Assembly: GCA_964017045.1 (NCBI GenBank)
Contig: OZ024798.1
Coordinates: forward strand, 27,890,347 to 27,954,346
Direction: 5' to 3'
Source: Omphiscola glabra
Lineage: Eukaryota; Mollusca; Gastropoda; Lymnaeidae
Length of the DNA: 64,000 bases
The notes beneath the pieces were generated by a model. That model worked only from the letters and a program-made list of their open reading frames with translations. It was not told where the DNA came from and did not search any database. Each line of letters starts with the position of its first letter. The first letter of the stretch is position 1. This document shows, piece by piece, positions 23,095 to 34,900 of the stretch. Position numbers and translations under genes: made by a program.

Positions 23095-23240
23095 AAAAGT
23101 ATGCTAGGCCAAAACACCATTTGTATGCCAGGCCTATTCTCATTTAGTATTTCGGGCCAAGCTACCATTCAGTATGTTACGCCAATCCACCATTTGGTAT
23201 GCCAGACCTATCCACCATTTAGTATGCCAGGCCAATATCA
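23095..23240. repeat. Degenerate repeats around 'agtatgccaggccaa'
   Basis: About five diverged copies of 'accatttagtatgccaggcc'-like units. Confidence 0.65.
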
Positions 23241-23324
23241 CTGTGTCATAATACTGTGCACATAAACGGGCGTGGTATGTTGTAAAGACATAATTAACAT
23301 CAACTATATCTTCAACACGTTTAG

Positions 23325-23500
23325 AGCTTTACATCGCATTTCTTCTTAACATCACATATGCTCATCACGTTTAGAGCTTTACATCACATATCTTCATCAC
23401 GTTTAGAGCTTTACATCACCTATCTTCATCATGTTTAGAGATTTACATCACGTATCTTCATCACCTTTCGAGCTTTACATCGCATTTCTTCTTTACATCA
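23325..23500. repeat. Minisatellite, 32-bp unit
   Basis: About five copies containing 'catcacgtttagagctttac'. Confidence 0.8.
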
Positions 23501-23684
23501 CGTTAAGAAGGAATATATTATTTGGTTTTAGGGAACTTATTTTTTTTAAAAATTGACGAAATGTTTGACACCTTCAAGACTCCGGTCTCACGACCAAAGG
23601 AAGTCACTGCCGTCGATGGATCGGCTGGACACTCCTAATGCCCATAGTATCAACCTGCGGCCACACATCTTACGGCCAATAAGC

Positions 23685-23905
23685 CAACTGTACCTCCCCT
23701 CTACGCCTCTCCAGTATAGCGGACAGAAGAGCTGTACCTCCCATCTACGCTTCTCCAGTATAGCGGACAGAAGAACTGTACCTCCCATCTACGCTTCTCC
23801 AGTATAGCGGAGAGAAGAACTGTACCCCCCATCTACCCTTCTCCAGTATAGCGGACAAAATAACTGTACCTCCCATCTACGCTTCTCCAGTATAGCGGAC
23901 AGAAG
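23685..23905. repeat. Minisatellite, 44-bp unit
   Basis: Five copies containing 'tctacgcttctccagtatag' and cggacagaaga. Confidence 0.9.
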
Positions 23906-24236
23906 AAAAGATCTTTTTAAAAAAGACCTTAGATCCTCCTGATAAATTAAGTGCTGTTTGTAATGACCTTTGGAGAGAAAAGTACATGTAATACTGCACT
24001 CCCGACGACGTCTGACAAGTCGAATGTGTGTTTGAAAGATTTCTATCTCCCTCACGTTCACTGGACATCAATCGCTTATCCCCCCGTAAGCCATTGACAA
24101 GTTGGTGTCTCTCTGTGCATTCATACCTAAATCCTGATTTATCTGAATGAACTTTTATTTCGTTGTATCACCAACATTGCTTCAGATCCATATTAAAAAT
24201 AAATTAAATAACAAACCAGAAATAGACACCCCACAA
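23906..24236. other. No feature recognised
   Basis: Unique-looking sequence between two arrays. Only short ORFs are present. Confidence 0.55.
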
Positions 24237-24350
24237 CAACAACAAAAACAAACAAACAAACAAACAATCAATCAAACAAACAAACAAACAATCAAACAAA
24301 CAAACAATCAAACAAACAAACAAACAATCAAACAAACAAACAAACAAACC
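24237..24350. repeat. (AAAC)n microsatellite with AATC variants
   Basis: Runs of aaac interrupted regularly by aatc. Confidence 0.9.
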
Positions 24351-24504
24351 AGGACAGCATTTAGATCGTTAACATGACATGACATAGGGGAGACATTTAA
24401 AAAAAGGATTAAATAGTATAACTTTTTGTTGTCCGCTTATGAGTTGAACAAAAAAAAACCTACACCGTATTTAAATTTAAAAACAGCTTTGCGTCCTACT
24501 TTAC

Positions 24505-25018
24505 CTCAAGTCACTACCACCCACTGGTGACTTCAAGTCACTACCACACACTGGTGACCTCAAGTCACTACCACCCACTGGTGACTTCAAGTCACTACCA
24601 TCCACTGGTGAACTCAAGTCACTACCACCCACTGGTGACTTCAAGTCACTACCACCCACTGGTGACTTCAAGTCACTACCACCAACTGGTGACTTCAAGT
24701 CACTACCACCCACTGGTGAACTCAAGTCACTACCACCCACTGTTGACCTCAAGTCACTATAATCCACTGGTGAACTCAAGTCACTACCACACACTGTTGA
24801 CCTCAAGTCACTACCACCCACTGGTGACCCCAAATCACTACCACCCACTGGTGACCTCAAGTCACTACCACCCACTGGTGACCTCAAGTCACTACCACCC
24901 ACTGGTGACCTCAAGTCACTACCACACACTGGTGACCTCAAGTCACTACCACTCACGGGTGACCTCAAGTCACTAACACCCACTGGTGACCTTAAGTCAC
25001 TACCACCCACTGGTGTCA
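24505..25018. repeat. Minisatellite, 27-bp unit
   Basis: Nineteen copies containing 'ctaccacccactggtgacct'. The unit length keeps frames open on both strands (a Ser-Asp-Leu-Arg-Ser-Pro-Val type repeat on the minus strand), which is an artefact. Confidence 0.9.
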
Positions 25019-25019
25019 T

Positions 25020-25902
25020 GATGACAAGGCTGACATCGACAGCTTTTTTTTTTTATCGAAGTAGATAAACATTTTGTTATTGAACATAGCTTTGTGCAGG
25101 ATTAAGTAAACTACATTTGGAAATATTTCTCTTTAATAACCACTGAGAGTGCGGGCGGAGTTGGGGAGGTATTGTTAGGGAGTGCGAAAAGAACCAGACT
25201 TTTAAGAAACACTAAACAAATGTAACAGAAGAAAAAAATCGGAAAAAAGACATTAAAAATGAGAGCTGATTAAGTTAAATTTTTAATGTGTTCAAATGTT
25301 ATGTACAGATGCTATACCCTCTTTATCTAATTACATTTTATAACATAAAATATATTGATGCCGGGTTTTGAAAGGGGGTGCACATTTTTTAAAAATCGAT
25401 TTGGAAAAAAAAAAGGGGGGGGGGGAGCGGTGCTAAAAAAAGATAAATATTAATACTTTTTTATGCCTCCTTCTAGTACCACATTGCCATTTGTCTGGAT
25501 TAACCACTGAGGTGGACGATGTCATAAAATAAAGCTAAATCGAACTAAAACATGGTTTATTTGATAAATCTGTTCACGTGACTCAGGTAGGCAGGCCGTC
25601 CTTTCAAAGCTAGATTCTGTCTTATTTTTGCGCCGCGCTAGATTCAAATCTTGTGCACTTCAGCTCTATATTCTTTTATGTCACAGAGATAAAGATAAAA
25701 GATAATCCTAATGTCCGGCTTATCGCCTTCATCGCGGTGTCTGTCGCGGTGCTGTTTGAGAATTTAAACCTGCTGCATCAGGTCTAGGGCCAGCACTTTG
25801 TCAAACAGTTTCAGAGTAGACAACATCATGGCCGCTACACGGAGTACCTTATTAAAGGTATTGTATGGAGTCGATACGTTTAACGATGATGTTTTGATAC
25901 TA
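25020..25902. other. No gene seen
   Basis: AT-rich sequence with a poly-A/poly-G tract at 25409-25426. Confidence 0.55.
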
Positions 25903-25990
25903 CACTTCACCAGATTTGTTACTACACTTCACCAAATTTGTTACTACACTTCACCAAATTTGTTACTAACTTTCATCAGATTTGTTAAAC
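25903..25990. repeat. Minisatellite, 22-bp unit
   Basis: Four copies of 'actacacttcaccaaatttg'-like units. Confidence 0.8.
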
Positions 25991-26098
25991 AATAAAGTAG
26001 GTTTCCTTATTTGTCTCACCAGAAATCATGACCGAAATGAAATGGTAAAAAACGGTATTTTAGATAAAATTTGAATTACCACCAATATTTATATAATT

Positions 26099-26282
26099 CA
26101 TGATGAGATAGATTAATTCAGGATGAGATAGATTAATTCAGTATGCGATAGATTTAATTCAGGATTAGATAGATTAATTCAGGATGAGATAGATTTAATT
26201 CAGGATGAGATAGATTTAATTCAGGATTAGATAGATTAATTTAGGATGAGATCAATTAATTCAGGATGAGATAGATTAATTC
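26099..26282. repeat. Minisatellite, 20-bp unit
   Basis: About nine copies of ttcaggatgagatagattaa with one-base length variants. Confidence 0.85.
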
Positions 26283-26321
26283 TTCAAGTGCGTAGTAGAG
26301 CTTCTATGTTGCAATTTGATT

Positions 26322-26546
26322 GAGTATGGCATCGAGGGCAAAGCTATTATAGTATGGCATCGAGGGCAAAGCTATTATAGTATGCCATCGAGGGCAAAGC
26401 TATTATAGTATGGCATCGAGGGCAAAGCTATTATAGTATGGCATCGAGGGCAAAGCTATTATAGTATGGCATCGAGGGCAAAGCTATTATAGTATGGCAT
26501 CGAGGGCAAAGCTATTATAGTATGGCATCGAGGGCAAAGCTATTAT
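26322..26546. repeat. Minisatellite, 28-bp unit
   Basis: Eight almost identical copies containing 'gtatggcatcgagggcaaag'. Low divergence implies recent expansion. Confidence 0.95.
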
Positions 26547-26984
26547 CAGCACATTAAATACCGGTTTTATTATTTTATTTTTCTCCAAAAAATAGTTGAA
26601 CTAATTCAATGACAAAATTCATGGGAGCAATAACTAATGAGGAACTTCCCAAGTACTGCAACATTTTTGCTAATCTGAAAATGGTATCACTTTTTTTTCT
26701 TCTTATAAAATCATATTACTAATACATTATCAGAATAAATAGTGGTGATATTTTAAACAGAAAGTACTCCAAAAGTCGCCGTGTCTTGCAAAAGAGGGGC
26801 TATCGCCGCATTTATTTAATACATGTGTCCAATACTTACCATTTCCCTGGATCCAGCTCAGTCATTTAGCACTACCTTAATAGTAATACGGCGACGTGTC
26901 AGCCAATGACACGCTCATACGTTCGCTATAAATTCAGCATTATTTATTGTTTCCTTAAAAATACAATAACTTATTTCTTTATAG
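26547..26984. other. No feature recognised
   Basis: AT-rich sequence between two arrays. Confidence 0.55.
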
Positions 26985-27058
26985 TATTTGCGTATATGAT
27001 TCTATGATATTTGTGTATTATGATTCTATGATATTTGTGTATTATGATTCTATGAGCA
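26985..27058. repeat. Minisatellite, 24-bp unit
   Basis: Three copies containing 'tatgattctatgatatttgt'. A separate 24-bp duplication (tgcatatgtggaacaccgcc) occurs at 27175-27222. Confidence 0.75.
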
Positions 27059-27384
27059 TTAACGTATCAAGGGAGAAAATAAAATGCGCGCGAATTTTTT
27101 TTTCTCTCTTGGTGTGATTTGTCTGTTGTAGAATGAATCATGCGACTCAACGTCTGCACGCATGTGCACATTATGTGCATATGTGGAACACCGCCGATGT
27201 GCATATGTGGAACACCGCCGATGTCTTCAAGTGAGGCTGAAAACATTCCATCTGCATCAAATAACATTTTTGTCCATTTGGCTGGTTTGGCTTGAATAGC
27301 AGAAATCTACAGGAATTTGAGAGATTTAAAATGAGGTTTAGATGGCGCTCTGAGGACTGACTATATAATTTACATGACAACGAA

Positions 27385-27700
27385 ATACTGTGCCCCCAAA
27401 CAATGGAATTCTCTTCCACTACACATCAGAAATATATCAACCATCACAGCCTTCAAAACTGCACTCAAAACACACCTCTTTAAACTTTACTATCCTGACT
27501 GATTCCCCCTCTGAAAGTTAAACGATGCTGCGGAGTGCCGTCCATGGCTTCACATGTAAATTGATATGGAATGGTTGGTTTTTAATTTATATTTTTTAAG
27601 TTCATTTTAATTTGTATGTACAGCGTGGTGAGCCCAGCCCTAGGCTGGGGTACCGCGCTATAGAAAACTACCCATAATAATAATACTAATAACGTCAAGA
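27385..27700 (+). pseudogene. LINE 3' end (CR1/L2-like) with microsatellite tail
   Basis: The plus strand reads KYCAPKQWNSLPLHIRNIST, then ITAFKTALKTHLFKLYYPD and a stop at 27500-27502. This is the characteristic WNSLP...FK..LKTHLF end of CR1/L2-group polymerases. An untranslated part follows (gcccagccctaggctggggt), and the piece ends in an (ataat)n-type tail, as such LINEs do. It is 5'-truncated to a few hundred bases. Confidence 0.75.
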
Positions 27701-27702
27701 GA

Positions 27703-28285
27703 GACTCTTTTGTAAATGATTAAACAAAATATTGTGTACGGTGTAACGGTTGTAACGGATGTAACATATTATACTTCTGATGTTATCATGTTACAGCGTT
27801 AACTAATGATGTGACCTAATGGATGGCCTGCAGCCATCACTGTGGTGTTCATTCCTTTACCTATCACTATCTCACTTTCTCTCATGAATCAAACAGGTCT
27901 GATTATATAAATCACACAGTACTTTTATTACATGTTAATTAATACAAATACATCACTGGCATTGGTACATCCTTTGTAACATACATAGTTACTTGTAAAG
28001 AATATAATACACACTTGGAATATCATTCTATCCGAAAGTAATACAATAGTAATAGGGAAAGTCAAACGTGTGTGCCATCCACACGGATACATTTTACACC
28101 CTCTACTCAGAAAATCTAGAGTTCTCACTCCGCTATGAAAAACTAGTTCCTGCTCTTTCTCGTGATATAATTCATTATGTCGAATCCCTCCGCCATCGTG
28201 CAGTAGGAAGAAATAATATTGTCACGTGACAGATCAAGGTCAACTTATTGTGCAACATACAGGAAAGTTTAATACTTGTGAAAAT
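27703..28285. other. No gene recognised
   Basis: Upstream of the family A fragment. A 66-codon minus-strand frame at 27928-28128 is Cys-rich but resembles nothing I know. Confidence 0.5.
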
Positions 28286-28648
28286 CTCATATCTCGTATA
28301 TATATATTACACTTCTGGTGGGACTCGTGGACTACTTCCATTTCCGGCTGATTGCTAATCAGAGAATTTGGAATTGAGAGTATATTACAAATAATTATAT
28401 TTGTGTGAAAGAAAGTATGGTTCAATAATGAGTTCAATGGCGCGCAAAATATAATTCCTGATTACTACGCTAAATGATATTTTTTTTTCATATAACGCAA
28501 CTGCGTTTGGCGCGTAATATTTTCTTTTCGGAAAATGAAATCGTCTCAATTGAAGTATGGTGTAAAAAAATATTCGGTTTAAAAGTGGTTGAGACATCAC
28601 AATATTTAATATAGTTCATCGGCGTGAAATTAAAAATGTGCAGTGACT
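28286..28648 (+). mobile_element. Family A fragment just upstream of the secreted-protein gene
   Basis: Matches 10850-11215, including 'ggactacttccatttccgg', 'cgcaactgcgtttggcgc' and gtttaaaagtggttgagaca. Both terminal repeats are lost. It ends about 80 bp before the start codon at 28731, so the proximal promoter or 5' UTR of that gene lies in or beside transposon DNA. Confidence 0.65.
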
Positions 28649-28730
28649 TCTCATTGGGGGATCAGTGTTCAACCGTCCCCATTGTTCTTTTGCATACATA
28701 TTTGAACGATGAAGTGTCGCGGTCAATTAA

Positions 28731-28927
28731 ATGATGAGACTGCTTATGATTTTTCAGATGACGACAACACTTTGCACAATAGTGAGTGTTGCTGGGCAGG
28801 CTCAACTATACAGCAACTACCAACCAACAGCCGCCGATTACAACATCTACCAACCGCCAGCAGCCGGTTATTACAACTACCAACAACCAGCAGCCAACCC
28901 ATATACCAACTATCAAATACCATCCAG
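28731..28927 (+). CDS. Exon 1: signal peptide and Tyr/Gln/Pro-rich region
   Basis: Encodes residues 1-65 plus two bases of codon 66. The donor is ccatccag|gtaagaag. The YQP/YQQPAA pattern (about 11-residue periodicity) is low-complexity but clearly coding in this frame. Confidence 0.7.
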
Positions 28928-31900
28928 GTAAGAAGCGTTAAAACGGTTTTTTCTTCTTCTTTGCATGTTCAACTTCCAGAGGAGCAAAGTCCAACAACAC
29001 CGTTATTCAAGCTTCAAAATAATTATTAACCATCCTTAAGCAACCGATTCCGTTTCAAAATTATTAGCTAATTTTTGCTTAGGGTCGGTTCACACGATCA
29101 AATTTTCCTTCAAGCATTTGATGCAATTAGTGTATGAAGCCTTGCCACAACTTTCAAATTACTATTTGATAAAATTCCCCCCAAAAAAGAAACCACGCAC
29201 AAAATAGTGCGTTCGCACAACAATTTGACGCGAAATTTTATCGTGTGACTGACGCTTAATCAAATAGCAGTTACTATAGATACTTTTGTTAACATTGTTG
29301 CTTTCAAACCCATTTTTATCCCCATTTTCAATGAATTGCCTTTCTCGTGTCCTTGAAATCTTTCACCCACCACCGTCGTGCCAACTTATCTACCACATGT
29401 CGTATACACGCTCTCCATTCTCTGACCCTAGTCCAGCGTTGAACTCCTACGGGTCACAGCCTCAGAATGACAGAACCTGCAACGATTTGAGTTGTAAGAT
29501 AGAAGAATGTTGTATAGAGACGCACAGGGGTTCTCAGTGCATTGGACTCACCAAGAACCCAGCCACCAAACAAAGTAAGTCTGATTGTGCCATGATAACT
29601 ATCTTTCGAGAATCACATCTACATAAATAGGAGCCAGAATGATCAATACATTGATCGTGGGCCCTTAAGATATAGAAGAAGATATAGGTAGAATATATGT
29701 ATATGTATATATTTATATATATTATATATATATATTATGTAATTTTAATTTATACTGATTTAAAATGTATTGTTGTACTGATGAAGGCATTTTCCGAAAC
29801 GTCTACTTACGTATTATGTAAAATTATTATTAAATCTTTACACATATTGTTATATTGACACAGATTATTCGTGTCTAATTGATCTATATTAAAGCTGTAT
29901 CGCAGTCCAACACTTTTATAATTAGATATAGAAGAAGAAGAAGTATTTAAAAAAAGCTTTGGCAATAAGTCTGTATTTTTTTTTTTTTTTCTTCTTGCAA
30001 ATAAGAAGTTATAAAGTCAGTCAGTTGCTACATAAAGGTAATCATCCCAAGTAGACTTTCCACTTTATCTCAGTGTTAGACGATGTGAGTCATAGCGTCG
30101 ACAGTCCGAACAAAGTGGTGTCATATCCTTGACAACTTTTTCCTTACTGGTAAACACAATAGGATGATGATGATGATGATGATGACGATGATGATGATAA
30201 TGACGATGATAATGAAGTAGATTATGTTTGATAACGTCTTGTTCCTCCCGTCTAGGGGAATGTGCCCGACCCAAGAAATGTTCCTCCGCCAGTGACTGTC
30301 CGACTGGCTTCTGCTGCGTGTGGGCCATAGACACCACCGTCACACAGACGTGTCCTAAATCTCCGGCACCATTCAACGGTTACGGCAATGCGGCACCATC
30401 CTACGATTTTGGATACGGTAATGCGGCACCATCCTACGGTTTTGGATACGGCAATGCGGCACCAACCGAGGGCTGGTGTTTCAAGGCTGTAGAGTCATAC
30501 AAACGTAAGTCGATGAAATCACAACATTAGATCTGTAAGACTCAATTCTATAAAATACTAACATTAGTTCTGTTGAGTGCATTAAAATACTAACATTTGG
30601 TCTATAAGACTCATCTCAAGAAAATCCTAACATTAGGTCTGTAAGACTCATTTCAATGAAATACTAAAATTACGTCTGTAAGACCCATCTCAGTAAAATA
30701 CTAACATTAGATCTAGTAGATCCAATTCAATGAAATATTAACATCAGGTCTCTTGGACTCCACTCAATAGTATGCCAACAACGGGCCTGTAAAACTGATC
30801 TCAATAAAATATTAACATATGGTCTGTTGGACTCATCTCAATGAAATATTAAGTACACACGTCACTTAAAGATAATTTCATGATAATTGATTGCCCCCCC
30901 CCCCTTTTTTTTTCGCCCCACCCCCAACGTAATGTGACAGAAACTGCAATAGATAATGGGAGATCGCTGATAAATAATTTTCAAAATATCGCAGAATCAT
31001 TCTGACACCGAACTGTTACACAATATTTTTTTTTAATGTCACCTACACAATGATTCACCAAACCCCACACAATGATTCACCGAACCCTACAGAATGATTC
31101 ACCAAACCCCACACAATGATTCACCGAACCCTACAGAATGATTCACCAAACCCTACACAATGATTCACCAAACCCTACACAATGATTCACCAAACCCCAC
31201 ACAATGATTCACCGAACCCTACAGAATGATTCACCAAACCCCACACAATGATTCACCGAACCCTACAGAATGATTCACCAAATCCTACACAATGATTCAT
31301 CAAACCCTACACAATGATTCACCAAACCCTACAGAATGATTCACCAACCCCTACAGAATGATTCACCAACCCCTACACAATGATTCATCAAACCCTACAC
31401 AATGATTCACCAAACCTACACAATGATTCACCAAACCCCACACAATGATTCACCAAACCCTACACAATGATTCACCAAACAGAGATGCTTTTGAAATATT
31501 GGAAATAGTCAACACCATATACACGCCACCTTGTTACGTACCAATTCGCGCCATCAAATTAAAAAAACAACTAGTCTTTGAAGATGTTGCTATTGAAACT
31601 ATTCAATTTATATATGTCCCTGCAATGTGTCGATGGGGATATGCGTCAGGCGGTGGCACTGCCGATACATAATCTATCGTTCTTGTGTTTTCCCTGCAGC
31701 CTGCTGGGTGCCACTACCTGGACAAGCACAGAAAGGGTGCCCGTGCAAGAGCGAGCGCGAAGTCTGTGTTCCGATTGCCGACCCGTTTACAGTGGGTGAG
31801 TGCTTTGTTTCAAACTCAGCGAGGTGTGTACTGGCTATCTCGGTGATAAGGTACCATCGGTCAGTCAGGTATCGACACTAGTTTACTTTGAGCACGTTGA

Positions 31901-34900
31901 GGAGTTGACGGATCTCCAAAGAAACAGGCCATTGGGCCCGATGACATCTCTTGTGCTTAGAGCTAACACTTTCATACTTAAGCCTTTAATATAAAGTGAA
32001 GCTGTCAAATGTCAAGCGTGGGTTGGATTATTCATTAGTAGAAACCCTAAAGGGTAAACCCTGACCTCTAAACCCTGACCTCTAAACCCTGCCTGACCTC
32101 TAAACCCTGACCTCAAAACCCTGACCTCTAAACCCTGACCTCTAAACCCTGACCTCTAAACCCTGACCTCTAAACCCTGACCTCATGTCTATTTCTATTT
32201 ATTTTAATTTTATTGTGTAGTTATTATTATTTTGAAATCCTTCACCTTAAAAAAAATGCAAAAAAAAAAAAGAAAAAAAAAAGAGCTCAACATAGTTCAG
32301 CATTGTCCAACATAGTTCAGCATTGTTCAACATAGTTCAGCATTGTTCAACATAGTTCAGCATTGTTCAACATAGTTCAGCATTGTTCAACATAGTTCAG
32401 CATTGTTCAACTTAGTTCAGCATTGTTCAACATAGTTTAGCATTGTTCAACATAGTTCAGCATTGTTCAACATAGTTTAGCATTGTTCAACATAGTTTAG
32501 CATTGTTCAACATAGTTCAGCATAGTTCAGCATTGTTCAACATAGTTCAGCATTGTTCAACATAGTTCAGCATAGTTCAGCATTGTTCAACATAGTTCAG
32601 CATAGTTCAGCATTGTTCAACATAGTTCAGCATTGTCCAACATAGTTCAGCATTGTCCAACATAGTTCAGCATTGTCCAACATAGTTCAGCATTGTCCAA
32701 AATAGTTCAGCATTGTCCAACATAGTTCAGCATTGTTCAACATAGTTCAGCATTGTTCAACTTAGTTCAGCATTGTTCAACATAGTTCAGCATAGTTCAG
32801 CATTGTTCAACATAGTTCAGCATAGTTCAGCATTGTTCAACATAGTTCAGCATTGTCCAACATAGTTCAGCATTGTCCAACATAGTTCAGCATTGTCCAA
32901 CATAGTTCAGCATTGTCCAAAATAGTTCAGCATTGTCCAACATAGTTCAGCATTGTTCAACATAGTTCAGCATTGTTCAACTTAGTTCAGCATTGTTCAA
33001 CATAGTTCAGCATTGTCCAACATAGTTCAGCATTGTCCAACATAGTTCAGCATTGTTCACCATAGTTCAGCATTGTTCAACATAGTTCAGCATTGTTCAA
33101 CATAGTTCAGCATTGTTCAACATAGTTCAGCATTGTTCAACATAGTTCAGCATTGTTCAACATAGTTCAGCATTGTTCAACATAGTTCAGCATTGTTCAA
33201 CATAGTTCAGCATTGTTCAACATAGTTCAGCATTGTTCAACATAGTTCAGCATTGTTCAACATAGTTCAGCATTGTTCAACATAGCTCAGCATTGTTCAA
33301 CATAGTTCAGCATTGTTCAACATAGCTCAGCATTGTTCAACATAGTTCAGCATTGTTCAACATAGTTCAGCATTGTTCAACATAGTTCAGCATTGTTCAA
33401 CATAGTTCAGCATTGTTCAACATAGTTCAGCATTGTTCAACATAGTTCAGCATTGTTCAACATAGTTCAGCATTGTTCAACATAGTTCAGCATTGTTCAA
33501 CATAGTTCAGCATTGTTCAACATAGTTCAGCATTGTCCAACATAGCTCAGCATTGTTCAACTTAGTTCAGCATTGTTCAACATAGTTCAGCATTGTTCAA
33601 CATAGTTCAGCATTGTTCAACATAGTTCAGCATTGTTCAACATAGCTCAGCATTGTTCAACATAGTTCAGCATTGTTCAACATAGTTCAGCATTGTTCAA
33701 CATAGTTCAGCATTGTTCAACTTAGTTCAGCATTGTTCAACATAGTTCAGCATTGTTCAACATAGTTCAGCATTGTCCAACATAGTTCAGCATTGTTCAA
33801 CATAGTTCAGCATTGTTCAACATAGTTCAGCATTGTCCAACATAGTTCAGCATTTTTCAACATAGTTCAGCATTGTTCAACTTAGTTCAGCATTGTTCAA
33901 CATAGTTCAGCATTGTTCAACATAGTTCAGCATTGTTCAACATAGTTCAGCATTGTTCAACATAGTTCAGCATTGTTCAACATAGTTCAGCATTGTTCAA
34001 CATAGTTCAGCATTGTTCAACATAGTTCAGCATTGTTCAACATATTTCAGCATTGTTCAACATAGTTCAGCATTGTTCAACATAGTTCAGCATTGTTCAA
34101 CATAGTTCAGCATTGTTCAACATAGTTCAGCATTGTTCAACATAGTTCAGCATTGTTCAACATAGTTCAGCATTGTTCAACATAGTTCAGCATTGTTCAA
34201 CATAGTTCAGCATTGTTCAACATAGTTCAGCATTGTTCAACATAGTTCAGCATTGTCCAACATAGCTCAGCATTGTTCAACTTAGTTCAGCATTGTTCAA
34301 CATAGTTCAGCATTATTTAACATAGTTCAGCATTGTTCAACTTAGTTCAGCATTGTTCAACTTAGTTCAGCATTGTTCAACATGGTTCAGCATTGTTCAA
34401 CTTAGTTCAGCATTGTTCAACATAGTTCAGCATTGTTCAACATAGTTCAGCATTGTTCAACATAGTTCAGCATTGTTCAACATAGTTCAGCATTGTTCAA
34501 CATAGTTCAGCATTGTTCAACATAGCTCAGCATTGTTCAACATAGTTCAGCATTGTTCAACTTAGTTCAGCATTGTTCAACATAGTTCAGCATTGTTCAA
34601 CATAGTTCAGCATTGTTCAACATAGTTCAGCATTGTCCAACATAGTTCAGCATTGTTCAACATAGTTCAGCATTGTTCAACATAGTTCAGCATTGTTCAA
34701 CATAGTTCAGCATTGTTCAACATAGTTCAGCATTGTTCAACATAGATCAGCATTGTTCAACATAGCTCAGCATTGTTCAACATAGTTCAGCATAGGTCAG
34801 CATTGTTCAACATAGTTCAGCATAGTTCAGCATTGTCCAACATAGTTCAGCATTGTCCAACATAGTTCAGCATTGTCCAACATAGTTCAGCATTGTCCAA

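Larger units (their letters stand above)
29575..30255 (+). other. Intron 2, containing Penelope-like and simple repeats
   Basis: Runs gtaagt...cctcccgtctag, phase 1. It holds the Penelope-like piece at about 29632-29945, an (AT)-rich run at 29697-29738 and a (GAT)n-type run at 30163-30215. Confidence 0.65.
30505..31699 (+). other. Intron 3, with two minisatellites
   Basis: Runs gtaagt...gttttccctgcag, phase 1. It contains arrays at 30530-30855 and 31048-31478. Confidence 0.7.

Noticed and set aside
24501..25019. Repeat proteins on both strands of the 27-bp array
   Set aside because: Both strands open equally and no start, splice or flanking coding evidence exists. The same holds for the arrays at 15624, 17692, 36300, 38205, 57985, 60216 and 61116.
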